Shown here piece after piece: positions 18,613-26,675 of a stretch of 64,000 nucleotides of DNA. Position numbers and translations under genes: made by a program. Where the stretch lies: NCBI RefSeq assembly GCF_002278135.3, contig NZ_CP029425.2, forward strand, positions 5,680,001-5,744,000, written 5' to 3'. Each line of letters opens with the position of its first letter. Position 1 is the first letter of the stretch. The stretch is from Bradyrhizobium ottawaense (lineage in GTDB: Bacteria > Pseudomonadota > Alphaproteobacteria > Rhizobiales > Xanthobacteraceae). The notes under the pieces are model-generated. The model saw only the letters and a list, made by a program, of their open reading frames with translations, made no database searches and was not told where the DNA came from.

Positions 18613-19056
18613 ATGCCCAGCACGATCCGCCTGCATCGCGTTCTCGCCACCAGCCCGCAAAAAGTCTATCGCGCTTTCCTGGAGGCCGATGCGATGGCGA
18701 AATGGCTGCCGCCGAATGGCTTTACCTGCACCGTGCATCATTTCGAGCCCAAGGTCGGGGGCACGTTCAAGATGTCGTTCCGGAATTTCACGACGGGCAA
18801 CAGCCATTCGTTCGGCGGCGAATATGTCGAGCTCGTGCCCGGCGAACGTCTCCGCTACACCGACAGGTTCGACGACCCCAACCTGCCCGGCGAGATCGAG
18901 GTCACCGTGATCCTGAAGAAGGTCTCGGTCGGCACCGAGATCGACATCACGCAGGCCGGCATCCCCGACGTGATCCCGCCGGAGGCCTGCTATCTCGGCT
19001 GGCAGGAATCGCTGCGCAATCTGGCGAAGCTCGTCGAGCCCGAGATCAATCAGTAG
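18613..19056 (+). CDS. SRPBCC / AHSA1-family protein
   Basis: 147 residues matching the Aha1-C-terminal-like (AHSA1) START fold. It opens with RLHRVLATSPQKVYRAFLEA, DAMAKWLPPNGFTCTVHHFE and KVGGTFKMSF, and ends in CYLGWQESLRNLAKLVEPEI. Family members bind hydrophobic ligands or act as stress proteins; the function is not set by sequence. An AGGATAAC sequence lies before the ATG. A single gene followed by an intergenic repeat. Confidence 0.9.
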   Translation: MPSTIRLHRVLATSPQKVYRAFLEADAMAKWLPPNGFTCTVHHFEPKVGGTFKMSFRNFTTGNSHSFGGEYVELVPGERLRYTDRFDDPNLPGEIEVTVILKKVSVGTEIDITQAGIPDVIPPEACYLGWQESLRNLAKLVEPEINQ

Positions 19057-19083
19057 CGGTGACGAAAGTATCGTAGTTGGTGT

Positions 19084-19176
19084 CGTAGGGTGGGCAACGG
19101 CGCACTTGCGCCGTGCCCACGATCTTTCTCGTACGGCGACAGACGCGTGGGCACGCTTCGCTCTGCCCACCCTACG
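19084..19176. repeat. intergenic inverted repeat, GTAGGGTGGGCA type, copy A
   Basis: CGTAGGGTGGGCA at 19084-19096 is the exact reverse complement of 19164-19176. A second pairing (GTGCCCAC with GTGGGCAC) is nested inside. The same element recurs at 36679-36769, so it is a dispersed palindromic repeat. It occupies most of the 193-bp gap between the AHSA1 and Hsp70-like genes and may act as a bidirectional transcript end. Confidence 0.85.
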
Positions 19177-19249
19177 GCACTGTTCGATCTGATGCGCCGC
19201 TCTACCCACGCGGTCATTCCGAGCGCAGCGAAGCAATGACGGACAATCG

Positions 19250-20581
19250 TCAAGCGCCCGCCTTCGCCTCCAGCCCGCCACCTGCCGTCCAGCGGTCCGG
19301 GTCGGGACTGTGCCCGATCAGCGCGAGGCCATAGGCGATCGACTCGAACTGATCGCCCGACATCAGCCGTTCGTTGCCGAACCGCTCGGCGAACAGTTTT
19401 CGGACGGCCGGCACGAAGGACGTGCCGCCGGTCAGGAACACCTTCTCCACCTCGCGCGCGGTGACGCCGGCTTGGGCCAGCACCTTGTCGACGGTGGCCC
19501 CCAGCCGGGCGATGTCATCTGCAATCCAGGATTCGAAATTTTTCCGCGTGATGGTCGATCCGATATCGACCCCGCCGCCCTTGAAGCGGAAATCCACCTC
19601 GTCCTGCGCCGACAGCGCAACCTTGGCATTTGACACTGCACGGTACAGCGAAAAGCCGAGGTCGAGATCGACGATGGTGATGAAATCCTCGAGCAGCTTC
19701 GGCTTCAGCGCGGTGCGTGCAAGCTCCCGCAGCTCACGCAGATCGCCGTTGCTCTTCATCATCGCGAGCTGATGCCAGCGCGCGAGGTTGGTGTAATGGC
19801 CGCTGGGGATCGGCAGCACCTTGTCGAACGAGCGGAAGCTGGAGCCCTTGCCGAGCCGCGGCGAGACGACGTGGTCGACGATGCGGTAGTCGAACGTGTC
19901 GCCGGCGATGCCGATGCCGGCGTGGCCGAGTGGCTCGGCGCGAAGGCTGCCGCCCGCGCGCGAGAAACGCATCACGGAGAAATCGCTGGTGCCGCCGCCG
20001 AAATCCGCGACCAGCACGGTGGCATCGCGCTCCAGACTCCGGGCAAAGGAGAACGCCGCGCCCACGGGCTCGTAGACGTAGCGCGCATGGCCGGCGCCCA
20101 GGCGCTCGAACGCGGCGCGGTAGCGCTGCATCGCCAGCGCCTCGTCGGGATTGCCGCCGGCAAAGCGCACGGGACGGCCGACCGTGATGGTCGAGGTCTC
20201 GAAGCCGAACCTGTCGCCGCCATGGCGCGCCAGCGTCCGCAGGAACGCCGCCAGAATATCCTCGAACTTGAAGCGTTGCCGGAACACTTGCGTGGTGTTG
20301 AAGCTGCTGCTCGCCGCGAACGTCTTGAACGACTGCAGGAAGCGGTAGACGTGGCGTCCTTCGAGGAACGTCTCGATCGCCCAGGGGCCGCCTTCGGCCT
20401 GGGCACCGGCGCCCGGCCGATCCTCCCAGAAGCACAAAGCCGACACGTAGACGCTGTGGCGCTGTCCGCCGTGATCGAAGCGGATGGCCTCGACCCGGCG
20501 GTCGTCCGCCGCAAGGGCGACGACCGTATTGCTGGTTCCAAAATCGATGCCGATCGAGACGGCGGGCGAGGCGCTCGACAT
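19250..20581 (-). CDS. yegD: Hsp70-family protein (YegD-like)
   Basis: 443 residues, the size of YegD (about 450) and lacking the substrate-binding half of DnaK. The actin-like ATPase motifs are intact: phosphate-1 SIGIDFGTSNTVVALA, phosphate-2 VLVADFGGGTSDFSVMRFSR and adenosine FLTGGTSFVPAVRKLF. The protein is thus an ATP-binding chaperone-like protein whose client is unknown. The start (complement of 20579-20581) gives MSSASPAVS; a 21-codon upstream extension in frame has no family match. Immediately upstream is a tandem 15-bp repeat, an unusual promoter setting. Confidence 0.9.
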   Translation of the reverse strand: MSSASPAVSIGIDFGTSNTVVALAADDRRVEAIRFDHGGQRHSVYVSALCFWEDRPGAGAQAEGGPWAIETFLEGRHVYRFLQSFKTFAASSSFNTTQVFRQRFKFEDILAAFLRTLARHGGDRFGFETSTITVGRPVRFAGGNPDEALAMQRYRAAFERLGAGHARYVYEPVGAAFSFARSLERDATVLVADFGGGTSDFSVMRFSRAGGSLRAEPLGHAGIGIAGDTFDYRIVDHVVSPRLGKGSSFRSFDKVLPIPSGHYTNLARWHQLAMMKSNGDLRELRELARTALKPKLLEDFITIVDLDLGFSLYRAVSNAKVALSAQDEVDFRFKGGGVDIGSTITRKNFESWIADDIARLGATVDKVLAQAGVTAREVEKVFLTGGTSFVPAVRKLFAERFGNERLMSGDQFESIAYGLALIGHSPDPDRWTAGGGLEAKAGA

Positions 20582-20632
20582 GAACCACTCTGACAGATGA
20601 TTGGAAGGGGGCAGACCACTAGCGGCTTTGAC

Positions 20633-20707
20633 TTGCCCTGCCAAGCCTTGCCTGCAAAGCCTTGCCCTGCCAAGCCTTGCCCCGCAAAGCCTTGCCCTGC
20701 AAAGCCC
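20633..20707. repeat. tandem 15-bp direct repeat array
   Basis: Four nearly identical units, (A/C)AAGCCTTGCCCTGC, at 20642-20655 (one base deleted), 20656-20670, 20671-20685 and 20686-20700, with partial units at both edges. It lies about 50-125 bp upstream of the Hsp70-like gene. Unit number may vary by slippage. Confidence 0.9.
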
Positions 20708-20927
20708 TCGGCCATTGCGGCTCGCTTCAGGTTCGCGCGGTGGGCCCCGGTTTCCCCTTCAAGCGTATGGATATGCCTCTGGCAGGTACGCTTCGGCGTC
20801 CGGAGACGGCGTCTAAGCCGGAAAGCCCCGTTTGGAGGCCATTTAAGCCCGAACCGACCTCATTAACCCCGCATTATGCTGCAATGCGGGCCTTTGTATG
20901 CTGCTATGCAAACAAGCGCGTAGACAG

Positions 20928-20944
20928 TGGCATCTGGTATACAT
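20928..20944. promoter_or_regulatory. oxalate-regulon palindrome copy 3 (45-aa gene promoter)
   Basis: TGGCAT-CTGGT-ATACAT: the left half is perfect and the right half ends AT instead of CA. A TAGACA hexamer sits 1 nt upstream (20921-20926). The site ends 55 nt before the start codon at 21000, almost the same distance as in gntR and the first MFS gene. Confidence 0.68.
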
Positions 20945-20999
20945 AGTTTCATCCCCAGACGAGACGCCAAGACTGATCGTCTCAAGAAAGGGAATTCCA

Positions 21000-21137
21000 A
21001 TGTCCAAGACCGCTTCCGTCGCTTTCGCCCCCTCCTCCTCGCTGTTCAGCCGCTTCATGGCTGCGGTCGACCGTTTCCTGATGGCGAGCGCCGAGATCTC
21101 GAACCACAATGGCGACCTGCCGCGTTTCGGCCTGTAA
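21000..21137 (+). CDS. 45-residue small protein within the oxalate regulon
   Basis: 45 residues: a Ser/Ala-rich start (MSKTASVAFAPSSSLFSRFM) then an amphipathic helix (AAVDRFLMASAEIS) and NHNGDLPRFGL. The start ATG at 21000 has an AAGAAAGGG Shine-Dalgarno. Similar short proteins ending in NGD(L/V)PxFxL recur in Rhizobiales as far as I recall. It has its own palindrome and its own terminator, so it is a single-gene unit. No function is assigned; the position suggests a regulatory or metabolic accessory role during oxalate use. Confidence 0.78.
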   Translation: MSKTASVAFAPSSSLFSRFMAAVDRFLMASAEISNHNGDLPRFGL

Positions 21138-21200
21138 GAAGGCCTTCCCCGCGCAGCCGAAACGGCGCGCGGCAGGCAACCGCAGACGATAGGTTTGATC

Positions 21201-21229
21201 AATGGCCCCCTCGTCGGGGCCATTTTCTT
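21201..21229 (+). terminator. rho-independent terminator after the 45-residue gene
   Basis: AATGGCCCC (21201-21209) pairs with GGGGCCATT (21216-21224) over a 6-nt loop, followed by a T-rich run. It separates the small gene from the second tct operon. Confidence 0.88.
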
Positions 21230-21307
21230 TTGGTCCCCGCTTCGGCCGCGAACACAACTGCGACGATTGGTCCGCCGATTTGGCCGGCCGTCCAATTGTG
21301 AGCCAGC

Positions 21308-21324
21308 TGGCATCTCGCATACCA
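21308..21324. promoter_or_regulatory. oxalate-regulon palindrome copy 4 (second tct operon)
   Basis: TGGCAT-CTCGC-ATACCA: both half-sites match the consensus. It lies about 270 bp upstream of tctC2, downstream of the terminator at 21201-21229. The long distance implies either a long leader or a distal site. Confidence 0.62.
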
Positions 21325-21593
21325 TTCGACAACCAAAACGATTGCACGACCAAGGTGCTAGATGGGGATGCAGAGCGCGGGACAGGAACGGCCAAGGACA
21401 TGGCACGTTTGCCAATCAGGGCGGAGCCTTAGCCCAAAGGAGCGGATGTCGCGCCTTGTCCCCGCTCATAAACTTCTGGTTGGTGAGGCTGCAATGGGAG
21501 ATCGACCGCAAAGGTGACCCCAAGCGTGTGAATCCAGATGGGCTGACGCGAGCTGGCAAAGAACGGCCGCGTTTCGACAGGGAGAGAAACGAG
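21325..21593. promoter_or_regulatory. leader region of the second tctCBA operon
   Basis: About 270 bp between the palindrome and the tctC2 start without a supported gene. It holds a GGGAGAG Shine-Dalgarno just before 21594. In-frame codons continue upstream but show no signal sequence or family match, so they are treated as leader. Confidence 0.45.
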
Positions 21594-22601
21594 ATGAAGT
21601 CATTCGTTCTGAATGTCGCTTTGGCGGCAATGGCGATGTCGTGCGCCGGCAGCACTGCAAGTTTTGCGGCCTGGGAGCCGGTTCGTCCGGTCGAGTTCAT
21701 CGTGCCCGCGGGCACCGGCGGCGGCGCTGATCAGATGGCACGAACCATCCAGGGCATCGTCACCAAGCATAATCTCATGAAGCAGCCGCTGGTCGTCATC
21801 AACAAGGCCGGCGGTGCAGGCGGTGAAGGCTTTCTCGACGTGAAGACGTCGTCGGGCAATCCGCACAAGATCATCATCACGCTCTCGAACTTGTTCACGA
21901 CGCCGCTGGCAACGGGGATTCCGTTCAACTGGAAGGATTTGACTCCGGTCGCGATGCTGGCGCTGGATGAATTCGTGCTCTGGGTGAATGCCGAAAAGCC
22001 GTACACCAGCGTCAAGGATTACGTCGACGCCGCAAAGAAGGCCCCAAGCGGCTCATTCAAGATGGGCGGCACCGGCTCGAAGCAGGAAGACCAGATCATT
22101 ACGGTCGGCATCGAGAAGGCGATCGACGCGAAGTTCACCTACATCCCCTACAAGGGTGGCGGCGAGGTCGCGGTTCAGCTCGTCGGCAATCACGTCGATT
22201 CCACCGTCAACAATCCGATCGAGGCGGTCGCGCAATGGCGCGGCGGCAAGCTCCGTCCGCTCTGCGTCTTCGACGCCCAGCCGATGGCCTATGACGAGCC
22301 GATCGCAGAGGGCAAGGCCTGGAAGGATATTCCGACCTGCAAGTCGCAGGGCCTCGCGATGGAATATCTCATGCTGCGCGGCATCTTCATGTCGCCCAAG
22401 GCCACCAAGGATCAGGTCGAGTATTACGTTGAGCTGTTCAAGAAGGTTCGCGCCACGCCGGAATGGCAGGACTTCATGAAGAGCGGCGCCTTCAACACGA
22501 CCTTCCTGACCGGGGCCGACTACGCCAAGTGGGTCGAGGCGGAGGAGAAGCGGCACGAGGGCTTGATGAAGGAAGCCGGTTTCCTCGCGCCGGGCAATTG
22601 A
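21594..22601 (+). CDS. tctC: tripartite tricarboxylate transporter substrate-binding protein TctC (system 2)
   Basis: 335 residues. A signal peptide (MKSFVLNVALAAMAMSCAGS, cleavage near SFA-AWEP) is followed by VEFIVPAGTGGGADQMARTI, VINKAGGAGGEGF, KMGGTGSKQEDQIITV and FTYIPYKGGGEVAVQLVGNH, the Bug/TctC signature. The start at 21594 is set by the signal peptide and GGGAGAG upstream. It is the periplasmic receptor of the tctC-tctB-tctA unit, which carries the oxalate palindrome in its control region. Oxalate or a related dicarboxylate is a reasonable but unproven ligand. Confidence 0.93.
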   Translation: MKSFVLNVALAAMAMSCAGSTASFAAWEPVRPVEFIVPAGTGGGADQMARTIQGIVTKHNLMKQPLVVINKAGGAGGEGFLDVKTSSGNPHKIIITLSNLFTTPLATGIPFNWKDLTPVAMLALDEFVLWVNAEKPYTSVKDYVDAAKKAPSGSFKMGGTGSKQEDQIITVGIEKAIDAKFTYIPYKGGGEVAVQLVGNHVDSTVNNPIEAVAQWRGGKLRPLCVFDAQPMAYDEPIAEGKAWKDIPTCKSQGLAMEYLMLRGIFMSPKATKDQVEYYVELFKKVRATPEWQDFMKSGAFNTTFLTGADYAKWVEAEEKRHEGLMKEAGFLAPGN

Positions 22602-22693
22602 TCCCGGGATTGACCCGCGACACCGATGACGGATGAGGACGCCGGTCGTCCTCCCGTCTGCTGCGAAACAGTCCGATTCCGCCTGGAGCTCCC

Positions 22694-23185
22694 ATGACTG
22701 AACAATCCGAATCCGGCCCGACCCACAAGACGCTGGAGATCGGCATGGCGCTGTTGATCGGCGCCTTTGGTCTCGTCGTGATCTTCGGCAGCATCAAGGC
22801 CGGCATCAACTGGGGCGCGGAAGGCCCGCGTGCCGGATTCTTCCCGTTCTATGTCGGCGCCGCCATCGTCGGTGCGAGTGCCATCAACCTGTGGCACGCG
22901 CAGCGCGACGACGACGGCCGGCTGTTCGCGGCATGGGGACAGCTTCGCCAGGTCATGAGCGTCGTCGTGCCCACCGCGATCTATGTCGGTTCGATGCCGT
23001 TCATCGGCCTCTACATCGCCTCGATGGTCTTCATCGCCTGGTTCATGCGCTGGCTCGGCGGCTATCGCTGGCTGACGGTCATCGCGGTGGCAATCGGCAT
23101 GCCGGTGGTGACCTATCTCGTTTTCGAGCGCTGGTTCCTGGTCCCGCTTCCCAAGGGGCCGTTCGAGGAGTGGCTCGGTCTGTAA
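22694..23185 (+). CDS. tctB: tripartite tricarboxylate transporter small membrane subunit TctB (system 2)
   Basis: 163 residues with four hydrophobic segments (LEIGMALLIGAFGLVVIFGS, FFPFYVGAAIVGASAINLW, VVVPTAIYVGSMPFIGLYIA, WLTVIAVAIGMPVVTYLVFE). GPRAGFFPFYVG after segment one is the common TctB motif. It lies 92 bp after tctC2 and 43 bp before tctA2. Confidence 0.9.
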   Translation: MTEQSESGPTHKTLEIGMALLIGAFGLVVIFGSIKAGINWGAEGPRAGFFPFYVGAAIVGASAINLWHAQRDDDGRLFAAWGQLRQVMSVVVPTAIYVGSMPFIGLYIASMVFIAWFMRWLGGYRWLTVIAVAIGMPVVTYLVFERWFLVPLPKGPFEEWLGL

Positions 23186-23228
23186 GGGCCCACGCATTCA
23201 TTCAATTGCTGCTGCAGGACGTATCGAT

Positions 23229-24728
23229 ATGGAAGAGTTGGCCAATCTATTTCACGGCTTCGCGGTCGCCCTGCAGCCCTACAACATCATGCTGATGATC
23301 ATCGGCATCACGCTCGGGGTCATCATCGGCGTGCTGCCGGGGCTCGGGGGCGCCAACGGCGTGGCGATCCTGCTTCCCCTGACCTTCAGCATGCCGCCGA
23401 CATCGGCGATCATCATGCTGTCATGCATCTATTGGGGCGCCTTGTTCGGCGGCGCCATCACCTCGATCCTGTTCAACATCCCCGGCGAGCCCTGGTCCGT
23501 GGCGACCACCTTCGACGGCTACCCGATGGCGCAGCAGGGCAAGCCCGGCGAAGCCCTGACGGCCGCCTTCACCTCCTCCTTCGTCGGCGCGCTGTTCGCC
23601 GTCATCATGATCACGCTGGTCGCGCCGCTGGTCGCGGGCTTTGCGCTGCGATTTGGTCCGGCGGAGAAGTTCGCGGTGTACTTCCTCGCCTTCTGCAGCT
23701 TCGTCGGCCTCAGCAAGGAGCCGCCGTTCAAGACCATCGCGGCGATGATGATGGGCTTCGCGCTCGCCGCGGTCGGCCTCGATTCGATCACCGGCCAGTT
23801 GCGGCTCACCTTCGGCGTCACCGAGTTGCTCAACGGATTCGACTTCCTGATCGCCGTGATCGGCCTGTTCGGGATCGGCGAGATCCTGCTGACCATGGAG
23901 GAAGGGCTCGCCTTCCGCGGCGGCAATGCCAGCATCAACCTTCGCGTCGTGCTTCAGACCTGGCGCGAGCTGCCGACCTACTGGATGACCTCGCTGCGCT
24001 CCTGCCTGATCGGCTGCTGGATGGGCGTCACGCCCGCCGGAGCGACGCCGGCATCCTTCATGAGCTACGGCATCGCCAAGCGGCTGGCGCGGCGCGGCAA
24101 CAATTTCGGCAAGGGCGAGATCGAAGGCGTGATCGCGCCGGAGACGGCCGCGCATGCGGCGGGCACCTCGGCGCTGCTGCCGATGCTGTCGCTCGGCGTG
24201 CCCGGCTCGCCGACGGCTGCCGTGCTGCTCGGCGGCCTCCTGATCTGGGGCCTGCAGCCAGGTCCGATGCTGTTCGTCGAGCAGAAGGAATTCGTCTGGG
24301 GCCTGATCGCCTCGATGTATCTCGGCAATCTCGCCGGCCTCATCGTCGTGCTCACCTGCGTGCCGCTGTTCGCCGCGATCCTTCGCGTGCCGTTCGGCAT
24401 CATCGCCCCGCTCATCCTGGTGCTGTGCGCGATCGGCGCCTATTCGGTGCACAACAGCACCTTCGACGTCATGCTGATGCTGGTGTTCGGCGTGCTCGGC
24501 TATCTCCTGAAGAAGTGCAACTACCCGCTCGCACCTCTCGTGCTCGCCATCGTGCTCGGCGACAAGGCCGAGGAAGCCTTCCGCCAATCGCTGCTGGGAT
24601 CGCAGGGCTCGCTCGGCGTGTTCTTCTCCAACGGCCTCGTCAGCACCATCATGGCGCTCGGTCTGGTCGCACTGTTCTGGTCCGCGATCCAGGAAGGCTA
24701 CAGCCGGCTGCGCATGTCGATGGCGTGA
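23229..24728 (+). CDS. tctA: tripartite tricarboxylate transporter large membrane subunit TctA (system 2)
   Basis: 499 residues, about twelve membrane segments. TctA blocks: GVLPGLGGANGVAILLPLTF, YWGALFGGAITSILFNIPGE, the second-half PAGATPASFMSYGIAKRLAR and AHAAGTSALLPMLSLGVPGS. It differs clearly from system 1 and is not a recent duplicate. It is the last gene of the operon; a GC-rich hairpin follows. Confidence 0.94.
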   Translation: MEELANLFHGFAVALQPYNIMLMIIGITLGVIIGVLPGLGGANGVAILLPLTFSMPPTSAIIMLSCIYWGALFGGAITSILFNIPGEPWSVATTFDGYPMAQQGKPGEALTAAFTSSFVGALFAVIMITLVAPLVAGFALRFGPAEKFAVYFLAFCSFVGLSKEPPFKTIAAMMMGFALAAVGLDSITGQLRLTFGVTELLNGFDFLIAVIGLFGIGEILLTMEEGLAFRGGNASINLRVVLQTWRELPTYWMTSLRSCLIGCWMGVTPAGATPASFMSYGIAKRLARRGNNFGKGEIEGVIAPETAAHAAGTSALLPMLSLGVPGSPTAAVLLGGLLIWGLQPGPMLFVEQKEFVWGLIASMYLGNLAGLIVVLTCVPLFAAILRVPFGIIAPLILVLCAIGAYSVHNSTFDVMLMLVFGVLGYLLKKCNYPLAPLVLAIVLGDKAEEAFRQSLLGSQGSLGVFFSNGLVSTIMALGLVALFWSAIQEGYSRLRMSMA

Positions 24729-24736
24729 GGCGCGCG

Positions 24737-24759
24737 CGCCGGCGCAATCGGCGCCGGCG
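24737..24759 (+). terminator. hairpin after tctA2
   Basis: CGCCGGCGC (24737-24745) and GCGCCGGCG (24751-24759) form a perfect 9-bp stem with a 5-nt loop directly after tctA2. There is no T-tract, so termination is uncertain. Confidence 0.45.
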
Positions 24760-24793
24760 GCCGCCGCCGAAACCCGCCGCGCGGCCGAACTTC

Positions 24794-24810
24794 TGGAATA
24801 CAGAATTCCA
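24794..24810. promoter_or_regulatory. oxalate-regulon palindrome copy 5 (between tctA2 and the first MFS gene)
   Basis: TGGAAT-ACAGA-ATTCCA, perfect half-sites of the A variant also seen in copy 7. It lies 245 bp upstream of copy 6, in the 397-bp gene-free stretch 24729-25125. It could be an auxiliary site for looping, or the relic of another promoter. Confidence 0.58.
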
Positions 24811-25054
24811 GGACTGAGCAGCCGCGCACCGATGTGCGAGGGGGCAGCGCGCTCCACCGACCCAGAAGCTGAAAATTGTGGATGCGCACGTTCCCGCAGC
24901 CGCTTGCGGCTTCGCCGCAACGCGGAAGACTTCTCACGAAATCAATGGGTTGATCGCAGGCCGGAAGCCGATTGAGCTTTACAATCGAGCAGCCATGGTG
25001 CATGTGAAGAATCCGCGATATTTCGCCGCACCCTCCAGTCCTTCGCTTGAATCT

Positions 25055-25071
25055 TGGCATAATGAATACCA
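25055..25071. promoter_or_regulatory. oxalate-regulon palindrome copy 6 (first MFS gene)
   Basis: TGGCAT-AATGA-ATACCA, 2 nt after a TTGAAT hexamer (25047-25052) and 54 nt before the start codon at 25126. The geometry is the same as at gntR. Confidence 0.75.
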
Positions 25072-25125
25072 GGATGCGAACCAGCGCACGCATAAAAATG
25101 ATCGGCGCCTTCGGGAGGGTTTTTT

Positions 25126-26415
25126 ATGACAGACATGGTGCAGTCAACAGCGGCCCCAAGCGTCGCGCGCGTCAGCGATGCCTATCGCTGGACGCAGTTG
25201 GCGGTTGGCGTCGCCGCGATGGTGATGATCGCCAATTATCAGTACGGCTGGACGTTCTTCGTCCCTGACATCCAGAAGAAGTTCGGCTGGGATCGCGCGT
25301 CGATCCAGTGGGCCTTTACGCTCTTTGTCCTGTTCGAGACCTGGCTGGTCCCGGTCGAAGGATGGTTCGTCGACAAATACGGTCCGCGCATCGTCGTGCT
25401 GGTCGGCGGCGTGCTCTGCGCCATCGGCTGGGCGATCAACGCCCAGGCCACCACGCTCAACGGCTACTATCTCGGCATGATCATCGCCGGCATCGGCGCC
25501 GGCGGCGTCTACGGCACCTGCGTCGGCAACGCGCTGAAGTGGTTTCCGGACAAGCGCGGTCTTGCGGCGGGCATCACGGCCGCGGGCTTCGGTGCGGGCT
25601 CCGCGCTCACCGTCGCGCCGATCCAGGCCATGATCAAGGACAGTGGATTCCAGACCACCTTCCTCTATTTCGGCCTCGGACAGGGCATCATCATCTGCAT
25701 CCTCGCCTTCTTCCTGCTCGCGCCGAAAGCGGGTCAGGTGCCGAACGTGGTGGCCAATGCCAATCTGCTGCAGACCCGGCGCAACTACCAGCCGACCGAG
25801 GTGCTGCGTCAGCCGATCTTCTGGCTGATGTACTTCATGTTCGTGATCGTCGGCGCCGGCGGCTTGATGGTGACGGCCAACCTGAAGCCCATCGCGGCCG
25901 ACTGGAAGGTCGACAACGTGCCGGTCACGCTGATGGCGGTGACGATGACGGCGGTGACCTTCGCGGCCACGATCGACCGCGTGCTCAACGGCCTGACGCG
26001 TCCGTTCTTCGGCTGGATCTCCGACATGATCGGCCGCGAGAACACGATGTTCATCGCCTTCGGCATGGAAGGTTTCGGCATCTGGATGCTCTACCTCTGG
26101 GGCCACGATCCGATCTGGTTCGTGCTGCTCTCGGGCTTCGTGTTCTTCGCCTGGGGTGAGATCTACTCGCTATTCCCCTCGACCTGCACCGACACGTTCG
26201 GCGCCAAGTTCGCGACCACCAATGCCGGCCTGCTCTACACTGCGAAGGGCACCGCCGCACTGCTGGTCCCGATCGGCAACTATATGCAGCAATCGTCGGG
26301 CACGTGGGACAGCGTGTTCATCATCGCGGCCGGCGCCAACATCCTGGCTTCGCTGCTCGCGATCGCGGTGCTCAAGCCGTGGCGCAAGGTCGTGGTCGCC
26401 AAATCGACCGTCTGA
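25126..26415 (+). CDS. MFS oxalate/formate antiporter family permease, copy 1
   Basis: 429 residues, twelve predicted membrane helices. OxlT-family features: NYQYGWTFFVPDIQKKFGWD in the first loop, VDKYGPRIVVLVGGVLCAIG, GIGAGGVYGTCVGNALKWFP and the PLF/FFGWISDMIGREN loop of the MFS second half. OxlT proteins exchange oxalate for formate across the inner membrane, which also helps to keep a proton gradient. The ATG at 25126 follows GGGAGG. It has its own operator and terminator. About 55-60% identity by eye with copy 2. Confidence 0.92.
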   Translation: MTDMVQSTAAPSVARVSDAYRWTQLAVGVAAMVMIANYQYGWTFFVPDIQKKFGWDRASIQWAFTLFVLFETWLVPVEGWFVDKYGPRIVVLVGGVLCAIGWAINAQATTLNGYYLGMIIAGIGAGGVYGTCVGNALKWFPDKRGLAAGITAAGFGAGSALTVAPIQAMIKDSGFQTTFLYFGLGQGIIICILAFFLLAPKAGQVPNVVANANLLQTRRNYQPTEVLRQPIFWLMYFMFVIVGAGGLMVTANLKPIAADWKVDNVPVTLMAVTMTAVTFAATIDRVLNGLTRPFFGWISDMIGRENTMFIAFGMEGFGIWMLYLWGHDPIWFVLLSGFVFFAWGEIYSLFPSTCTDTFGAKFATTNAGLLYTAKGTAALLVPIGNYMQQSSGTWDSVFIIAAGANILASLLAIAVLKPWRKVVVAKSTV

Positions 26416-26444
26416 CACGCTCCATCAAGCTCTTCGTCGAGCGG

Positions 26445-26475
26445 ACGCCCGGCCTCACGGCCGGGCGTTTTCGTT
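26445..26475 (+). terminator. rho-independent terminator after MFS copy 1
   Basis: ACGCCCGGCC (26445-26454) pairs with GGCCGGGCGT (26459-26468) over a 4-nt loop, followed by T-rich sequence to 26477. Confidence 0.92.
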
Positions 26476-26557
26476 TTGGCGACATCTTGCAGCGCCGGTC
26501 CCGCTCCAATGGAACCGCAGATTTTGTGACAATCCGCCGCAGATAGGGCTTGCATTC

Positions 26558-26574
26558 TGGAATATGGTATACCA
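26558..26574. promoter_or_regulatory. oxalate-regulon palindrome copy 7 (second MFS gene)
   Basis: TGGAAT-ATGGT-ATACCA, 2 nt after a TTGCAT hexamer (26550-26555) and 101 nt before the start codon. Its right part contains a perfect TGGTATACCA core. Confidence 0.75.
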
Positions 26575-26675
26575 AGCTCCGCGCCGCGCTTGCGACGATA
26601 AGCCACAACATTTGCGACACTGGGTCATCTTGCAATCCAAAGTCGTGATCAATCAGGCGCGTTGGGAGGTTCTTG

